Shown: one piece after another, positions 25,296 through 33,438 of the stretch
Position numbering within the stretch: the stretch's first letter is position 1
How the letters are laid out: each line of letters begins with the position of its first letter
Source: Aquabacterium sp.
Lineage (GTDB): Bacteria; Pseudomonadota; Gammaproteobacteria; Burkholderiales; Burkholderiaceae_C
Length of the DNA stretch: 33,928 bases
Assembly: GCF_014378415.1 (NCBI RefSeq)
Contig: NZ_JACMNS010000002.1
Coordinates: 1 to 33,928, forward strand
Direction of reading: 5' to 3'
Position numbers and translations under genes: made by a program
Notes under the pieces: generated by a model
Seen by the model: only the letters and a program-made list of their open reading frames with translations
The model's database searches: none
What the model was told of the DNA's origin: nothing

Positions 25296-26339
25296 CTAAA
25301 TCACAGCCGTCGCCCTTGAGCGACGAAATGCACCGGGCGACAAGCCGGTCCACCGCTTGAACGCGCGGTTGAAACTGGCATGGTCGGCAAAGCCCATGGC
25401 CGAGGCCAGCTCCACCAGCGGCATCTCGGTCTCGCTCAGGTAGTGTTGCGCCTGCGAGTTGCGCACGCCGTCCACCATCAGCCTGAAATTCAGGTTCGAC
25501 TCTTCCAGGCGGCGCTGCAAGGTTCGGGGCGGTAGGTGAAGCTCCGTTGCCACGTCTTCCAGCGTGACCTTGCCGGCGTCCAGCCGTGTTCTGATCACGA
25601 CTTGCAACTGCTCAATGAAGCGGTCCGCGCTGTGGGACAACTGCTCCAGGTGCTTTTGCGCCTGCCCGCACAGCAAGGCGTGGCTGGCCGCGTCCTGCGA
25701 CAGGATGGGCAACTGGGCGCACTCGGAGTCTCCCCACAGGGTGTTGTCGTTCTGGTCAAAACGGACGGTGCCGCCAAAGATGCGCCGGTAAGGTGCCATG
25801 TCCGCAGGCGGAGGCCCGGCGAAAGAGACGTCCAGCCGCATGTCAGGCTGACCGGTGAGCCAACGCAGGCGCCGCGCCCAGATGCAAAACGACAGGCGCG
25901 CCAGGCGGTGCGACTGCTCCGACGTGGCAGCGTCAAGGCGCAGAAAAAAGCGCGCCTCGCGCACACCATGGTCAACCACGAAGACGTCGTTGAGCAGGTG
26001 GTGAAAGCGTTTGAGCAACCCCCCCAGTTCGTTCACCGTGGAAGAGGTCATCAGGGTGAAGCCCATCAATCCGGCGTGCCAGGGTTTGAACTGCTCAGAC
26101 AGCTCGGGCACCAGGTCGGGCGTGCCCAGCAAGGCCTCAGCCGCGTCGATCAAGGCATGCCAATCGCGCAAGGTGCAGCGGTCATTCGGGTCGTTCTGCG
26201 CCAGGCAAGCCAATTGCTGCGCCTTCAGCAGGTGCAGCAACTCCGGCCTGACCTGTTGAACATGGCCGACCAGGACGCGCGCATAAGTCACGTTGAGCGT
26301 GCGCGGCGCATTGAAGGGAGGAAGCCTCGGGTTCTGCAT
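25296..26339 (-). CDS. AraC-family transcriptional regulator with Arabinose_bd-like N-terminal domain
   Basis: A 347-residue regulator. The N-terminal ~230 residues resemble the PF12625 sensor domain, with LMGFTLMTSSTVNELGGLLKRFHHL as its central signature. The C-terminal part holds the double helix-turn-helix: VTLEDVATELHLPPRTLQRRLEE and PLVELASAMGFADHASFNRAFKRWTGLSPGAFRR. The ATG at 26339 was chosen; an in-frame GTG two codons upstream is equally open, and neither has a clear Shine-Dalgarno sequence. The gene converges on the chaperone-like gene (26-nt gap). It is a candidate regulator of the hydrolase/chaperone pair, but nothing in sequence proves this. Upstream lies the displaced moaC fragment. 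Confidence 0.92.
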   Translation of the reverse strand: MQNPRLPPFNAPRTLNVTYARVLVGHVQQVRPELLHLLKAQQLACLAQNDPNDRCTLRDWHALIDAAEALLGTPDLVPELSEQFKPWHAGLMGFTLMTSSTVNELGGLLKRFHHLLNDVFVVDHGVREARFFLRLDAATSEQSHRLARLSFCIWARRLRWLTGQPDMRLDVSFAGPPPADMAPYRRIFGGTVRFDQNDNTLWGDSECAQLPILSQDAASHALLCGQAQKHLEQLSHSADRFIEQLQVVIRTRLDAGKVTLEDVATELHLPPRTLQRRLEESNLNFRLMVDGVRNSQAQHYLSETEMPLVELASAMGFADHASFNRAFKRWTGLSPGAFRRSRATAVI

Positions 26340-26420
26340 GGCCACCCAATCTTAGTCGCGTCGCGTTTTATGCCTATAGGTGATCGTCCGCCCCTTTGAA
26401 TCAAGCAGAAGGGATTAAAC

Positions 26421-26511
26421 GCTGTCAATGCCCGCTGCGCCCGCCCAGCTGTTCCACCAAAGCCACGTCGGTCATGACCATGCCCCGATCGGCGGCTTTG
26501 CACATGTCATA
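26421..26511 (-). repeat. Displaced copy of the moaC 3' end (direct repeat, left)
   Basis: This 91-bp segment matches 27643-27733 with only 3 mismatches and in the same orientation. It encodes the last 28 residues of MoaC (from [10 protein letters not shown] to GGRSGH), here ending in TGA where the intact gene has TGG. It is 5'-truncated and has no start. The copies bracket the higBA segment, as expected for an insertion at the moaC 3' end. The rest of the 420-bp gap (26340-26759) holds the TGATCCA repeats and the higB promoter. Confidence 0.9.
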
Positions 26512-26548
26512 GACCTTGTCTATGAAAAGGGAAGCTTTCTTGATGGAG

Positions 26549-26566
26549 TGATCCACGGGTGATCCA
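26549..26566 (+). repeat. Pair of TGATCCA direct repeats (left end)
   Basis: TGATCCA occurs at 26549-26555 and 26560-26566, an 11-bp period, followed by AGGATCAC nearby as a partial inverted copy. A pair with the same spacing is at the other end of the higBA segment. Confidence 0.6.
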
Positions 26567-26725
26567 ACTGACAAAGGATCACACCCAATGGCATCGATCA
26601 CTGAGCGCTCAGGGCGCTATCTCGTTAGGGTACGGCGTGACGGGTATGCAACCTCGCTGTTTTGATGGCGCCCCCGCATTGAGGCATCCTCACCAAATGA
26701 GTGAGGTGATACAAATATGATCTGT

Positions 26726-26754
26726 TTGACAGAATCTCTTATGCGGATCAGAAT
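26726..26754 (+). promoter_or_regulatory. Sigma70-type promoter of higBA
   Basis: A perfect -35 TTGACA (26726-26731), a 17-nt spacer and CAGAAT (26749-26754) lie directly before higB. The predicted start is at about the higB ATG (26760), so the transcript may be leaderless. HigA would be expected to bind here, but no clear operator palindrome was found. Confidence 0.55.
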
Positions 26755-26759
26755 GTCGA

Positions 26760-27038
26760 ATGATTCGGTCCATCGCATGCCCCGACACTGAGGCACTTTT
26801 CAACAGTCAGGCAGTGCGCAGGTTTAAGAACATTGAACGTGTTGCACGGCGCAAGCTGCTGATGCTGCATGCGGCGACAGTGCTGGTCAGCTTGAAGGTT
26901 CCACCCGGCAACCACCTTGAGGCACTCAAGGGTGATCGGAAGGGGCAGCAAAGCATTCGCATCAATGACCAGTGGCGGGTGTGCTCTGTCTGGCGGACAG
27001 ATGGTGCCCATAACGTCGAAATCGTGGACTACCACTAG
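26760..27038 (+). CDS. higB: HigB-type toxin of a type II toxin-antitoxin system
   Basis: A 92-residue RelE-superfamily toxin (plasmid-maintenance killer branch), expected to cut mRNA on the ribosome. Typical features are FNSQAVRRFKNIERVARRKL near the N-terminus, VPPGNHLEALKGDRKGQQSI in the middle, and the C-terminal RINDQWRVCSVWRTDG and VEIVDYH. Length is normal for HigB. It is followed after 9 nt by higA, the toxin-first order of this family. No Shine-Dalgarno sequence is seen, consistent with a leaderless message. It sits inside the segment bounded by moaC repeats. Confidence 0.93.
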   Translation: MIRSIACPDTEALFNSQAVRRFKNIERVARRKLLMLHAATVLVSLKVPPGNHLEALKGDRKGQQSIRINDQWRVCSVWRTDGAHNVEIVDYH

Positions 27039-27047
27039 GCGCAAATA

Positions 27048-27347
27048 ATGACCAAACTTCTTGACGAAATCCACCCCGGCGAAATCTTGCTTGAAGACTT
27101 CATGAAGCCGATGGGGATCACGGGTCGGCAGCTTGCAGCAGACATTGATGTGTCCTCCAGCCGCATCAGTGAGCTTGTGAATGGGCAGCGCGACATCACT
27201 GCCGATACGGCCATTCGCCTGGGCCTGTTCTTCTCTATGGAGGCACGTTTTTGGCTGAACCTACAGACCGAGTACGACTTGAGGGTGGCAGCACGCCTGA
27301 TTCAGGCTGCAGTGACGCCCCGCATTAGGGTGTTTCAAGCTGCATAA
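27048..27347 (+). CDS. higA: HigA-type antitoxin
   Basis: A 99-residue XRE-family protein that neutralises HigB and represses the operon. It shows IHPGEILLEDFMKPMGITGRQLA, the HTH around DIDVSSSRISELVNGQRDI, then ADTAIRLGLFFSMEARFWLNLQ and TEYDLRVAARL. All match HigA. The second HigA-like protein of this window (13972-14295) shares the same blocks, but has no toxin next to it. The remaining 278 nt to the moaC gene hold AT-rich non-coding DNA with the right-end TGATCCA repeats. Confidence 0.95.
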   Translation: MTKLLDEIHPGEILLEDFMKPMGITGRQLAADIDVSSSRISELVNGQRDITADTAIRLGLFFSMEARFWLNLQTEYDLRVAARLIQAAVTPRIRVFQAA

Positions 27348-27565
27348 CGCAGGGTGGCGAGGAGCGGCAGAGGGGGGCAGCTTGTGTCCTCTTTTAGACC
27401 TACAATTTTTTTCGAGCTCCCGAAAAAACTTAGCCAGGTGGTTGGCAGTCGCGCAGAGCCATAACCAAAAACCTACCCCGTCAGTTCTGTCAATAGCTTA
27501 TTGCAATTGGCAACCATTTAGATGGTGCCTAATGCCTGGAAGTGTCATTAGCTCATTGACTTGGT

Positions 27566-27583
27566 TGATCCAACAGTGATCCA
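27566..27583 (+). repeat. Pair of TGATCCA direct repeats (right end)
   Basis: TGATCCA occurs at 27566-27572 and 27577-27583, the same 11-bp period and the same orientation as the left-end pair. TGATCCAAC is shared between the two ends. Confidence 0.6.
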
Positions 27584-27625
27584 AAGAAGGTGCCTGTTTT
27601 AGGCAATCACCCCGAAATCACCTCA

Positions 27626-28111
27626 TCAAGGTAAATCGCGGCGCTGCCAATGCCCGCTGCGCCCGCCCAGCTTTTCCACCAAAGCCACGTCGGTCATGAC
27701 CATGCCCCGATCGGCAGCTTTGCACATGTCATAAATGGTGAGCAAGCCCACCTGCACGGCAGTCAGGGCCTCCATCTCAACCCCCGTGGGCCCCACGGTT
27801 TGGGCCGTCACGCGGCACAGCACGGCGGGCGGGTCGGGCTCTAGTTCGAACTCGACCGCCACCTTGGACAAAGGCAAGGGATGGCACAAAGGGATCAGGT
27901 CAGAGGTGCGCTTGGCGCCTTGGATGGCCGCGATGCGCGCCACACCCAACACATCGCCCTTGCCAGCGCGGCCTTCGGTGATGAGAACCAGGGTTTCGGC
28001 CTGCATGCGGATGCGGCCCTCGGCCACGGCACGGCGCATGGTGGCTGGCTTGTCGGACACGTCCACCATGTGGGCTTGGCCCTGGGCGTCAAAATGGGTC
28101 AGTTCGGTCAT
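27626..28111 (-). CDS. moaC: Cyclic pyranopterin monophosphate synthase
   Basis: Converts the MoaA product to cyclic pyranopterin monophosphate in molybdenum cofactor synthesis. The 161-residue protein has all MoaC signatures: [51 protein letters not shown] and [20 protein letters not shown] with KAADRGM. The start at 28111 (MTELTHFD) is the family start; the frame continues upstream to 28186 without resemblance. The last 28 conserved residues are encoded by the right-hand 91-bp repeat, so the gene is intact despite the inserted segment. Divergent from the M48 protease gene. Confidence 0.96.
   Translation of the reverse strand: MTELTHFDAQGQAHMVDVSDKPATMRRAVAEGRIRMQAETLVLITEGRAGKGDVLGVARIAAIQGAKRTSDLIPLCHPLPLSKVAVEFELEPDPPAVLCRVTAQTVGPTGVEMEALTAVQVGLLTIYDMCKAADRGMVMTDVALVEKLGGRSGHWQRRDLP
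27643..27733 (-). repeat. moaC 3' end within the intact gene (direct repeat, right)
   Basis: Right-hand copy of the 91-bp repeat, in frame with and completing moaC. Compared with the left copy there are three differences; one changes Gln to Lys in the ALVE-LGG stretch and one turns the left copy's stop into Trp. Confidence 0.9.
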
Positions 28112-28223
28112 GATGTCTGGGATGTAAAGATCACCTTGCACGCCGAACCTGCACTCAGGCCCGACACTCCAAGCGGTGACAGACACAGCATACTGCCCAG
28201 CGTGGCCAACCTCTTGCGCCTAC

Positions 28224-29903
28224 ATGCTTTTGAAAAAACCGTCTTCTGCTGCCCCCCGCCTCGCGAAGCGCCTGCCCGCCCGCACCCCAGCGTGGCACGC
28301 CGTGGCCATGGCCCTGCTGGTGGCCTGGCCGCTCGGCCTGAGCGCCGCCTCAACCAGCGACCTGGGCTTGCCACCAAGCAGTTCGTCGCTGGCCCTGCCC
28401 TCGCTGGGGGACGCTGCCGCGCAGACCTTGTCGCCCATGGCCGAGCGCCGGCTGGGCGACCGCATCATGCGGTCCATCTTGCCGGATCCGGATGTGATCG
28501 ACGACCCACTGATCCTGGAGTACGTGAACCAATCGTGGCAGGCCTTGCTGACCAGCGCGCGCCAACGCGGCGACCTGAGCGCCGACATCGATTCCACCCA
28601 CGCCTGGCGTCCTTTCCTGGTGCGCGAGCGCAGCGTCAATGCCTTTGCCTTGCCGGGCGGCTACATTGGTGTGCACCTGGGGCTGCTGGCCATGACCACG
28701 ACGCCGGACGAACTGGCCTCGGTGCTGGCGCACGAGTTGTCGCACGTGACGCAGCGGCACATCGCCCGCATGATCAGCGAGCAAAGCCGTGAGTCGTGGA
28801 TCAGCATTGCCTCGATGATCCTGGGGGCGCTGGCGGTCAGCCGCGCACCAGCGGCGGCCCAGGCCTTGATGACCGGTGGACAGGCGATCGCCATCCAGGG
28901 GCAGCTCAATTTTTCGCGCGACATGGAGCGCGAGGCCGACCGCGTGGGCTTTGGCGTGCTGAACGATGCGGGCTTTGCGCCGGCCGGCATGGCGCAGATG
29001 TTCGAGCACCTGCAGCAGGCCTCGCGCCTGACCGACGACAACAGCTACCCTTACCTGCGCACCCACCCTTTGACGACGGAGCGCATTGGCGAAGCCCGTT
29101 CGCGCATGGGCACCAATGGCTTTCTGCCGCCCGCCGTTGACCACAGCGATGCCCGTGAAATGCTGGTGGCGCAGCACGCCTTGATGTCGGCCCGCAGCCG
29201 GGTCTTGATGGACCCGCGCAGCGTCAGCCTGATGCCTTTGTTGAATGCCACCGTGCCCAAAGGGGCATCCGCCCTGGAGGCCGTGGCCTTGCACTACACC
29301 TCGGCCGTGGCGGCGCAACGCCTGAACGACCGGGGCCAGGTGGCCGCCTCCTTGAAGCAAGCCCGCGTTGCGGCGGCGGGTTTGCCCAAAGCGCAGCACG
29401 CGGCGGTGGAGCGCATCCTGGCTTTGGAAGAGGCCGACACGCTGGTCGATGCCCGCCAAGCCGTGCAAGCGGCCGCCGTCTTGTCCAATGCGGTGGCGCA
29501 AGGCCAGGGCGCGGTGCTGTTGGACGCCCGCCCCGAGTTGCTCATGAACGCGCGCATCGCCCTGAATATGCCCGACGCGCGCGACAACCGCGAGGCCTGG
29601 CAGGACGCCGCCACACGCCTGCAAACCCAGGTCAGCGTCCACCCGGAGGATGCCACCTCATGGGGCCTGCTGGCCGCTTTGTGGCGCAATCTGGGCCAGC
29701 CTTTGCGCGCGGTGCGGGCCGAGGCCGAGGCCACCGCAGCCTTGGGCGACCTGCCCGGCGCCATCGACCGCATCGAAGGCGGCAGCAAGAATGTCCGCCA
29801 CGCTTCGGCCGCCGACGCCATCGAGCTGTCGGTCATGCAATCCCGCCTGCGCGTCTGGCGCCGCCAGCAACGCGATGACCTGGTTGAGGACGGGGCTCGC
29901 TGA
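28224..29903 (+). CDS. Periplasmic M48-family zinc metalloprotease with TPR-like tail (BepA-like)
   Basis: A 559-residue protein with an N-terminal signal (AVAMALLVAWPLGLSAAS). The catalytic motif HELSH is at 170-174, with a third zinc ligand in DMEREADRVGF. NAFALPGGYIGVHLGLL precedes the active site, as in BepA/YfgC proteins that survey outer-membrane assembly. The C-terminal 250 residues are Ala-rich helices with a TPR-like periodicity (WGLLAALWRNLGQPLRAVRAEAEA). The start at 28224 gives a proper signal peptide; the upstream frame to 28176 is not conserved in style. BAM-related quality control is inferred from family. Confidence 0.92.
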   Translation: MLLKKPSSAAPRLAKRLPARTPAWHAVAMALLVAWPLGLSAASTSDLGLPPSSSSLALPSLGDAAAQTLSPMAERRLGDRIMRSILPDPDVIDDPLILEYVNQSWQALLTSARQRGDLSADIDSTHAWRPFLVRERSVNAFALPGGYIGVHLGLLAMTTTPDELASVLAHELSHVTQRHIARMISEQSRESWISIASMILGALAVSRAPAAAQALMTGGQAIAIQGQLNFSRDMEREADRVGFGVLNDAGFAPAGMAQMFEHLQQASRLTDDNSYPYLRTHPLTTERIGEARSRMGTNGFLPPAVDHSDAREMLVAQHALMSARSRVLMDPRSVSLMPLLNATVPKGASALEAVALHYTSAVAAQRLNDRGQVAASLKQARVAAAGLPKAQHAAVERILALEEADTLVDARQAVQAAAVLSNAVAQGQGAVLLDARPELLMNARIALNMPDARDNREAWQDAATRLQTQVSVHPEDATSWGLLAALWRNLGQPLRAVRAEAEATAALGDLPGAIDRIEGGSKNVRHASAADAIELSVMQSRLRVWRRQQRDDLVEDGAR

Positions 29904-29954
29904 ATGACGCCCTGACGCCGGGGTTTCAACCTGCAGATGGGTCGGGTCATTAAA

Positions 29955-29983
29955 TTGCGAATGAGACTTATTCGCAATACAAT
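29955..29983 (+). promoter_or_regulatory. Fur box over an upstream promoter
   Basis: TTGCGAATGA and TTATTCGCAA form an inverted repeat (29955-29977) typical of betaproteobacterial Fur boxes. Read as a promoter, TTGCGA (29955) and TACAAT (29978-29983) are 17 nt apart, so the box lies between and over the core elements. It belongs to the TonB-receptor cluster. Confidence 0.75.
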
Positions 29984-30076
29984 GGCTCCACTCGATCACC
30001 ATCTGCTGGTCTCAAGCCTTTCCCCGGAGAACATTGTCCACCCCCGATTTCAGTGGATCAATGCCAAAGCGAAACG

Positions 30077-30107
30077 CATTGCGAATTGTTATCATTCGCA
30101 ATGATAT
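30077..30107 (+). promoter_or_regulatory. Second Fur box directly upstream of the TonB receptor
   Basis: CATTGCGAAT and ATTCGCAATG are separated by 7 nt (30077-30103). As in the first site, TTGCGA and a weaker box (TGATAT, 30102-30107) are 17 nt apart. The receptor ATG is 42 nt downstream. Iron repression through Fur is the likely control. Confidence 0.8.
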
Positions 30108-30148
30108 TCACGTTCTGGGTCCGTCTTTCATTTCCGGAGCAAGTTGTC

Positions 30149-32428
30149 ATGTCCCGCCCTCGCACCAATCCCGCCCTGTCACTGGGCGCCCTCGCCGCCG
30201 GCTTCGGCCTGAGCCTGATGGGCTCGTCCGTTTTGGCCCAAACGGCTGACAACGCTGGCAAGAAAACCGATGCGCCTTTGCCTGAAGTGACCGTGAAAGG
30301 CAGTAAAGAAAACGCATCGCCCGCCAAGCAAAACTACCAAGCGGTGACGACCACCCTTGGCAAAGGCAAGCAGGAACTGCGTGACATTCCGCAGTCGATC
30401 AGCGTCATGACGGAAAAGCTCATTGACGACGTCAAGCTCGACACGCTCAAGCAAGCCTTGCACTACACCGCCGGCATCACCTTTGCTGCCACCGAGAATG
30501 GAACTGACCAGGACATCCGCCTGCGCGGCTTCCCGGTCGCCAGCACCGGCGATCTGCTCATCGACGGCATGCGTGATCCGTCCCAATACGACAGAGACAC
30601 TTTCAACTACGACCGCATTGAAGTGATGCGTGGCTCAGCCTCAATGATCTTCGGTCGGGGATCCACCGGCGGCGTGATCAATCAGGTCACCAAAAAACCC
30701 ATGCTTGCGGACCAAAGCGACGTGGTTGGCACCATTGGCGATCGTGGCTATTTCCGCTCCACGATGGACTTCAACATCCGCACAGACGAAGAAGCTGCTC
30801 TGCGCATCAATGCCATGGTCACCAAATCAGACAACGGTGGCGCCAAGATCGAAAAGCATGGCATTGCACCCACCTACAGTTGGGGCATCGGCACCGCTGA
30901 TGAATTCACGGCAGGCTTGTTCTATCTGAACACCAACAACGTGCCCTTGAGCGCCATTCGATGGCTGGGAGCCAATGGTTCCACCAACACAAACTGTACT
31001 GCCGCCGCGATGTGCAGCGTCCCCAATGTTGATGCCAAGAATTTTTATGGCATGGCTTCAGACTATGTGGATGGCAAAGCCACCTACGGCACACTCGCGC
31101 ACACACACCGCTTTGCCGATGGTGGTGAACTTCGCAGCCACCTGCGCACAGGCACCTTTGAACGCCAACAATGGAGCAGCGTTGCGGGCTATCAAGCCAG
31201 CACCACCACCGGAAATTTCAGTGAGAGCACAAGCCTCACTCGCGGCGGATTGAACCCTCGCAAAGATCGCTACACCGCGACCTATCTTCAAAGCGATTAC
31301 AGCAACAAGTATCAATGGCTGGGCATGACCCACAACATTCTGGCTGGCATTGACCTGTCCAATGAACAGGCCGATCGGTACCAAAACAATGGGTTCCTGA
31401 ACACACTTGGAACGCGCCCCAACACCACAGTGGGCGCCCCAAATGATGGCGCAACGTTGGGCGGTACAGGTAACTCTCCGCTTTACCGAAAAACTTCAGA
31501 TTACTCGGGAACATCCGCAGGTGCCTACGCACAGAACCTGCTGCAGTTGAGCCCCAGCTGGAAGCTGTTGGGTGGCCTACGCTGGGATCGATTCAGCGCA
31601 ACCACGGGCCAACTGACTTATGGCACCAACGCCGCCCCAACAGCCACGCCAACCGCAACACCAATCAGTCACCTGACTTATTCGTCCCTGTGGAGCTATC
31701 GCACGGGGGCCTTGTATCAGCCCACCCCGACCAGTTCTTACCATTTCTCCTACAGCACGTCGTTCAACACCGCCGCCGACACCTACCAGTACACAACCCA
31801 GCAAAACGCGAGCACACCGGCGGAAAAGAGCCGCAACATCGAGCTGGGTGCCAAACTTGACTGGCTGGATGGAAAACTCTCAACGCGCGCCGCCTTGTTC
31901 CGCACCGAGAAATACAACGAGCGGACAAACGACTCCGACTTCGCTGCCTCGGCTTACACGCTTTCAGGACAACGCCATTCCGAAGGCCTGGAGTTGGACG
32001 TGGTTGGACGAGTGACTTCCGCCCTGTAGGTGTACATGTCTTACTCTTACATTCCGGGCGCCACCATTGACAAGACAGGCACCAGCGGAGCGGGGCTGGG
32101 CGCTCGTGTTGGTCTGACCCCCAAGAACACCGGAAGCGTCTGGCTCAGCTATCAATTGACACCGCAAATTCGTGTTGCAGGCGGTGTTCGTGGCGCCTCG
32201 GAGAACCGTCCATTGCAAGGTGGCACGGGTGCAGCCTCGAGCACGGCAAAGGCCCCAGGCTACGTCGCTGGCGACATCATGGCCGAGTACAAATTCTCGC
32301 CCGACCTGTACACCCAGTTCAACGTCACCAACGTCACCAACAAGCTGTATGGCGACCAGCTGTACCCGGGCTTCGTCATCCTGGGCGAACCACGCTCCTT
32401 CAAGTGGACCGTGGGCATGCGCTTCTGA
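30149..32428 (+). pseudogene. TonB-dependent siderophore receptor, interrupted by an in-frame amber codon
   Basis: Outer-membrane receptor for ferric siderophores, probably of catecholate type (Fiu-like; full length would be 759 residues). The order is signal peptide (SLGALAAGFGLSLMGSSVLAQ), TonB box region (PEVTVKG), plug domain (DIPQSISVMTEKLIDD, DIRLRGFP, RIEVMRGSASMIFGRGSTGGVIN), then a 22-strand-type barrel. At 32027-32029 a TAG interrupts the frame after GRVTSAL. The barrel resumes in the same frame with VYMSYSYIPGA, then NVTNKLYGDQLYPGFVILGEPRSF, and ends in MRF with the usual terminal Phe. A single change to GAG would restore it. GGAG lies about 11 nt before the start at 30149. It may be inactive, suppressed, or a sequencing error. 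It leads piuC-PepSY-cytochrome genes. Confidence 0.9.
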
Positions 32429-32443
32429 CCTGAACTGGGCGCC

Positions 32444-33130
32444 ATGTTGCTGCACGTCCGTGAAGTGCTCACGCCCGACGAACTTCGTCGGGCCCGAGAG
32501 GTTCTCGCCCAAGCCCCCTGGGGCGATGGGCGACCAACCTCGGGCGAGCAATCCGCGCAAGTCAAAAACAACGAGCAACTGCCTGAAGCTTGCGCCGAAA
32601 CCAAGACTCTTCAAGATTTGGTCGTGCGCGGGCTTCAGCGCCATCCCATCTTCTTTTCGGCCGCATTGCCCAGGCTCACCTCGCCACCCCTGTTCAACCG
32701 CTACGGCGGTGCGAGCAACAGCTTTGGCAACCACGTGGACAGGGCCGTGCGCTACGTGCCTGGCACGGCCGAACGCATCAGAACCGACATCTCCTGCACC
32801 GTGTTCCTCAGCGAGCCTGACGAGTACGATGGCGGCGAACTGAACATCGAAGACACTTTCGGCGGCCAAAGCGTGAAGCTGGCCGCTGGGGACATGGTGA
32901 TCTATCCGGGCAACAGTGTTCACAGGGTCAACCCCGTGACGCGCGGTCATCGCCTGGCCAGCTTCTTCTGGATCCAGAGCATGGTGCGCAGCACCGAACA
33001 ACGCCGGCTGCTGTTCGACATGGACATGCACCTCATGCAACTGCGCACCCAAGTCGGTGAGACCGATCCTGCCGTCATTGGACTGACCGGCACGCACCAC
33101 AACCATTTGCGGATGTGGCTGGATGCCTGA
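32444..33130 (+). CDS. piuC: Fe(II)/2-oxoglutarate-dependent dioxygenase, PiuC/YbiX type
   Basis: A 228-residue PKHD-type hydroxylase commonly encoded beside Fiu/PiuA siderophore receptors. Iron ligands are His97 and Asp99 in GNHVDRA and His160 in GNSVHRV, with Arg170 (TRGHRLAS) as the 2-oxoglutarate anchor. The N-terminus [20 protein letters not shown] and the C-terminal [14 protein letters not shown] are typical. It starts 15 nt after the receptor stop, so it is in the same Fur-controlled unit. The native substrate of PiuC proteins is unknown; a link to siderophore modification is an inference. Confidence 0.93.
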   Translation: MLLHVREVLTPDELRRAREVLAQAPWGDGRPTSGEQSAQVKNNEQLPEACAETKTLQDLVVRGLQRHPIFFSAALPRLTSPPLFNRYGGASNSFGNHVDRAVRYVPGTAERIRTDISCTVFLSEPDEYDGGELNIEDTFGGQSVKLAAGDMVIYPGNSVHRVNPVTRGHRLASFFWIQSMVRSTEQRRLLFDMDMHLMQLRTQVGETDPAVIGLTGTHHNHLRMWLDA

Positions 33131-33157
33131 CCTCTTCACCCTGACGAAAAAGCCCTC

Positions 33158-33430
33158 ATGAAAAGCTACTCCATCATCACCATCGGCATGCTGACACTGG
33201 CTGTGGCCAGCAGCGCCTTCGCCCACGGCGACATCAAATGCGACGTCCCCAAGGAAGAATGGAAAAAGCAAACGGACCTCCAGAAAAAGCTGACCGGCGA
33301 AGGTTGGAAGGTACGTCAAGTCAAAGTCGACAATGGCTGCTATGAAGTCTATGGCTTCGACGAAAAAGGCAAGCGCGTCGAGGTTTACTTCAACCCCAAG
33401 ACCTTCGAAAAAGCAGGCGAAGTCAAGTAA
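33158..33430 (+). CDS. Small secreted PepSY-domain protein
   Basis: A 90-residue protein with a signal peptide (TIGMLTLAVASSAFA, cut before HGDIKC) and one PepSY repeat: WKKQTDLQKKLTGEGWKVRQVKVDNGCYEVYGFDEKGKRVEVYFNPKT in outline. Two cysteines (in DIKCDVP and NGCYEV) could form a disulfide. Such small PepSY proteins often accompany cytochrome b561-like genes, as here, and are thought to take part in periplasmic electron transfer or inhibition; the role is not established. It is 27 nt after piuC and 8 nt before the cytochrome gene. Confidence 0.88.
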   Translation: MKSYSIITIGMLTLAVASSAFAHGDIKCDVPKEEWKKQTDLQKKLTGEGWKVRQVKVDNGCYEVYGFDEKGKRVEVYFNPKTFEKAGEVK

Positions 33431-33438
33431 CCCCGGCA

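Larger units (their letters stand above)
26421..27733. mobile_element. Putative mini-element carrying higBA, inserted at the moaC 3' end
   Basis: The segment is bounded by 91-bp direct repeats of the moaC 3' end. It is visibly less GC-rich than its neighbours and holds only a higBA pair plus non-coding DNA. Near each end are two TGATCCA repeats 11 bp apart (26549-26566 and 27566-27583), resembling arm sites for a tyrosine recombinase. No integrase gene is present. It would need a recombinase supplied from elsewhere or be a remnant of a larger island. A simple segmental duplication is the alternative. Confidence 0.55.

Noticed and set aside
26421..26511. Idea that the left moaC copy shows the original stop codon (TGA) and that moaC was extended by the insertion
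   Set aside because: Many MoaC proteins continue with Trp after GKSGH-type ends, so the intact copy's TGG is probably native and the TGA a later change in the unselected fragment.
27382..27579. 65-codon plus-strand frame downstream of higA
   Set aside because: No motif, no Shine-Dalgarno sequence, and it lies in AT-rich non-coding DNA of the mini-element.
28350..29642. 430-codon minus-strand frame opposite the M48 protease
   Set aside because: Antisense shadow; His/Gln/Arg-rich translation with no family resemblance.
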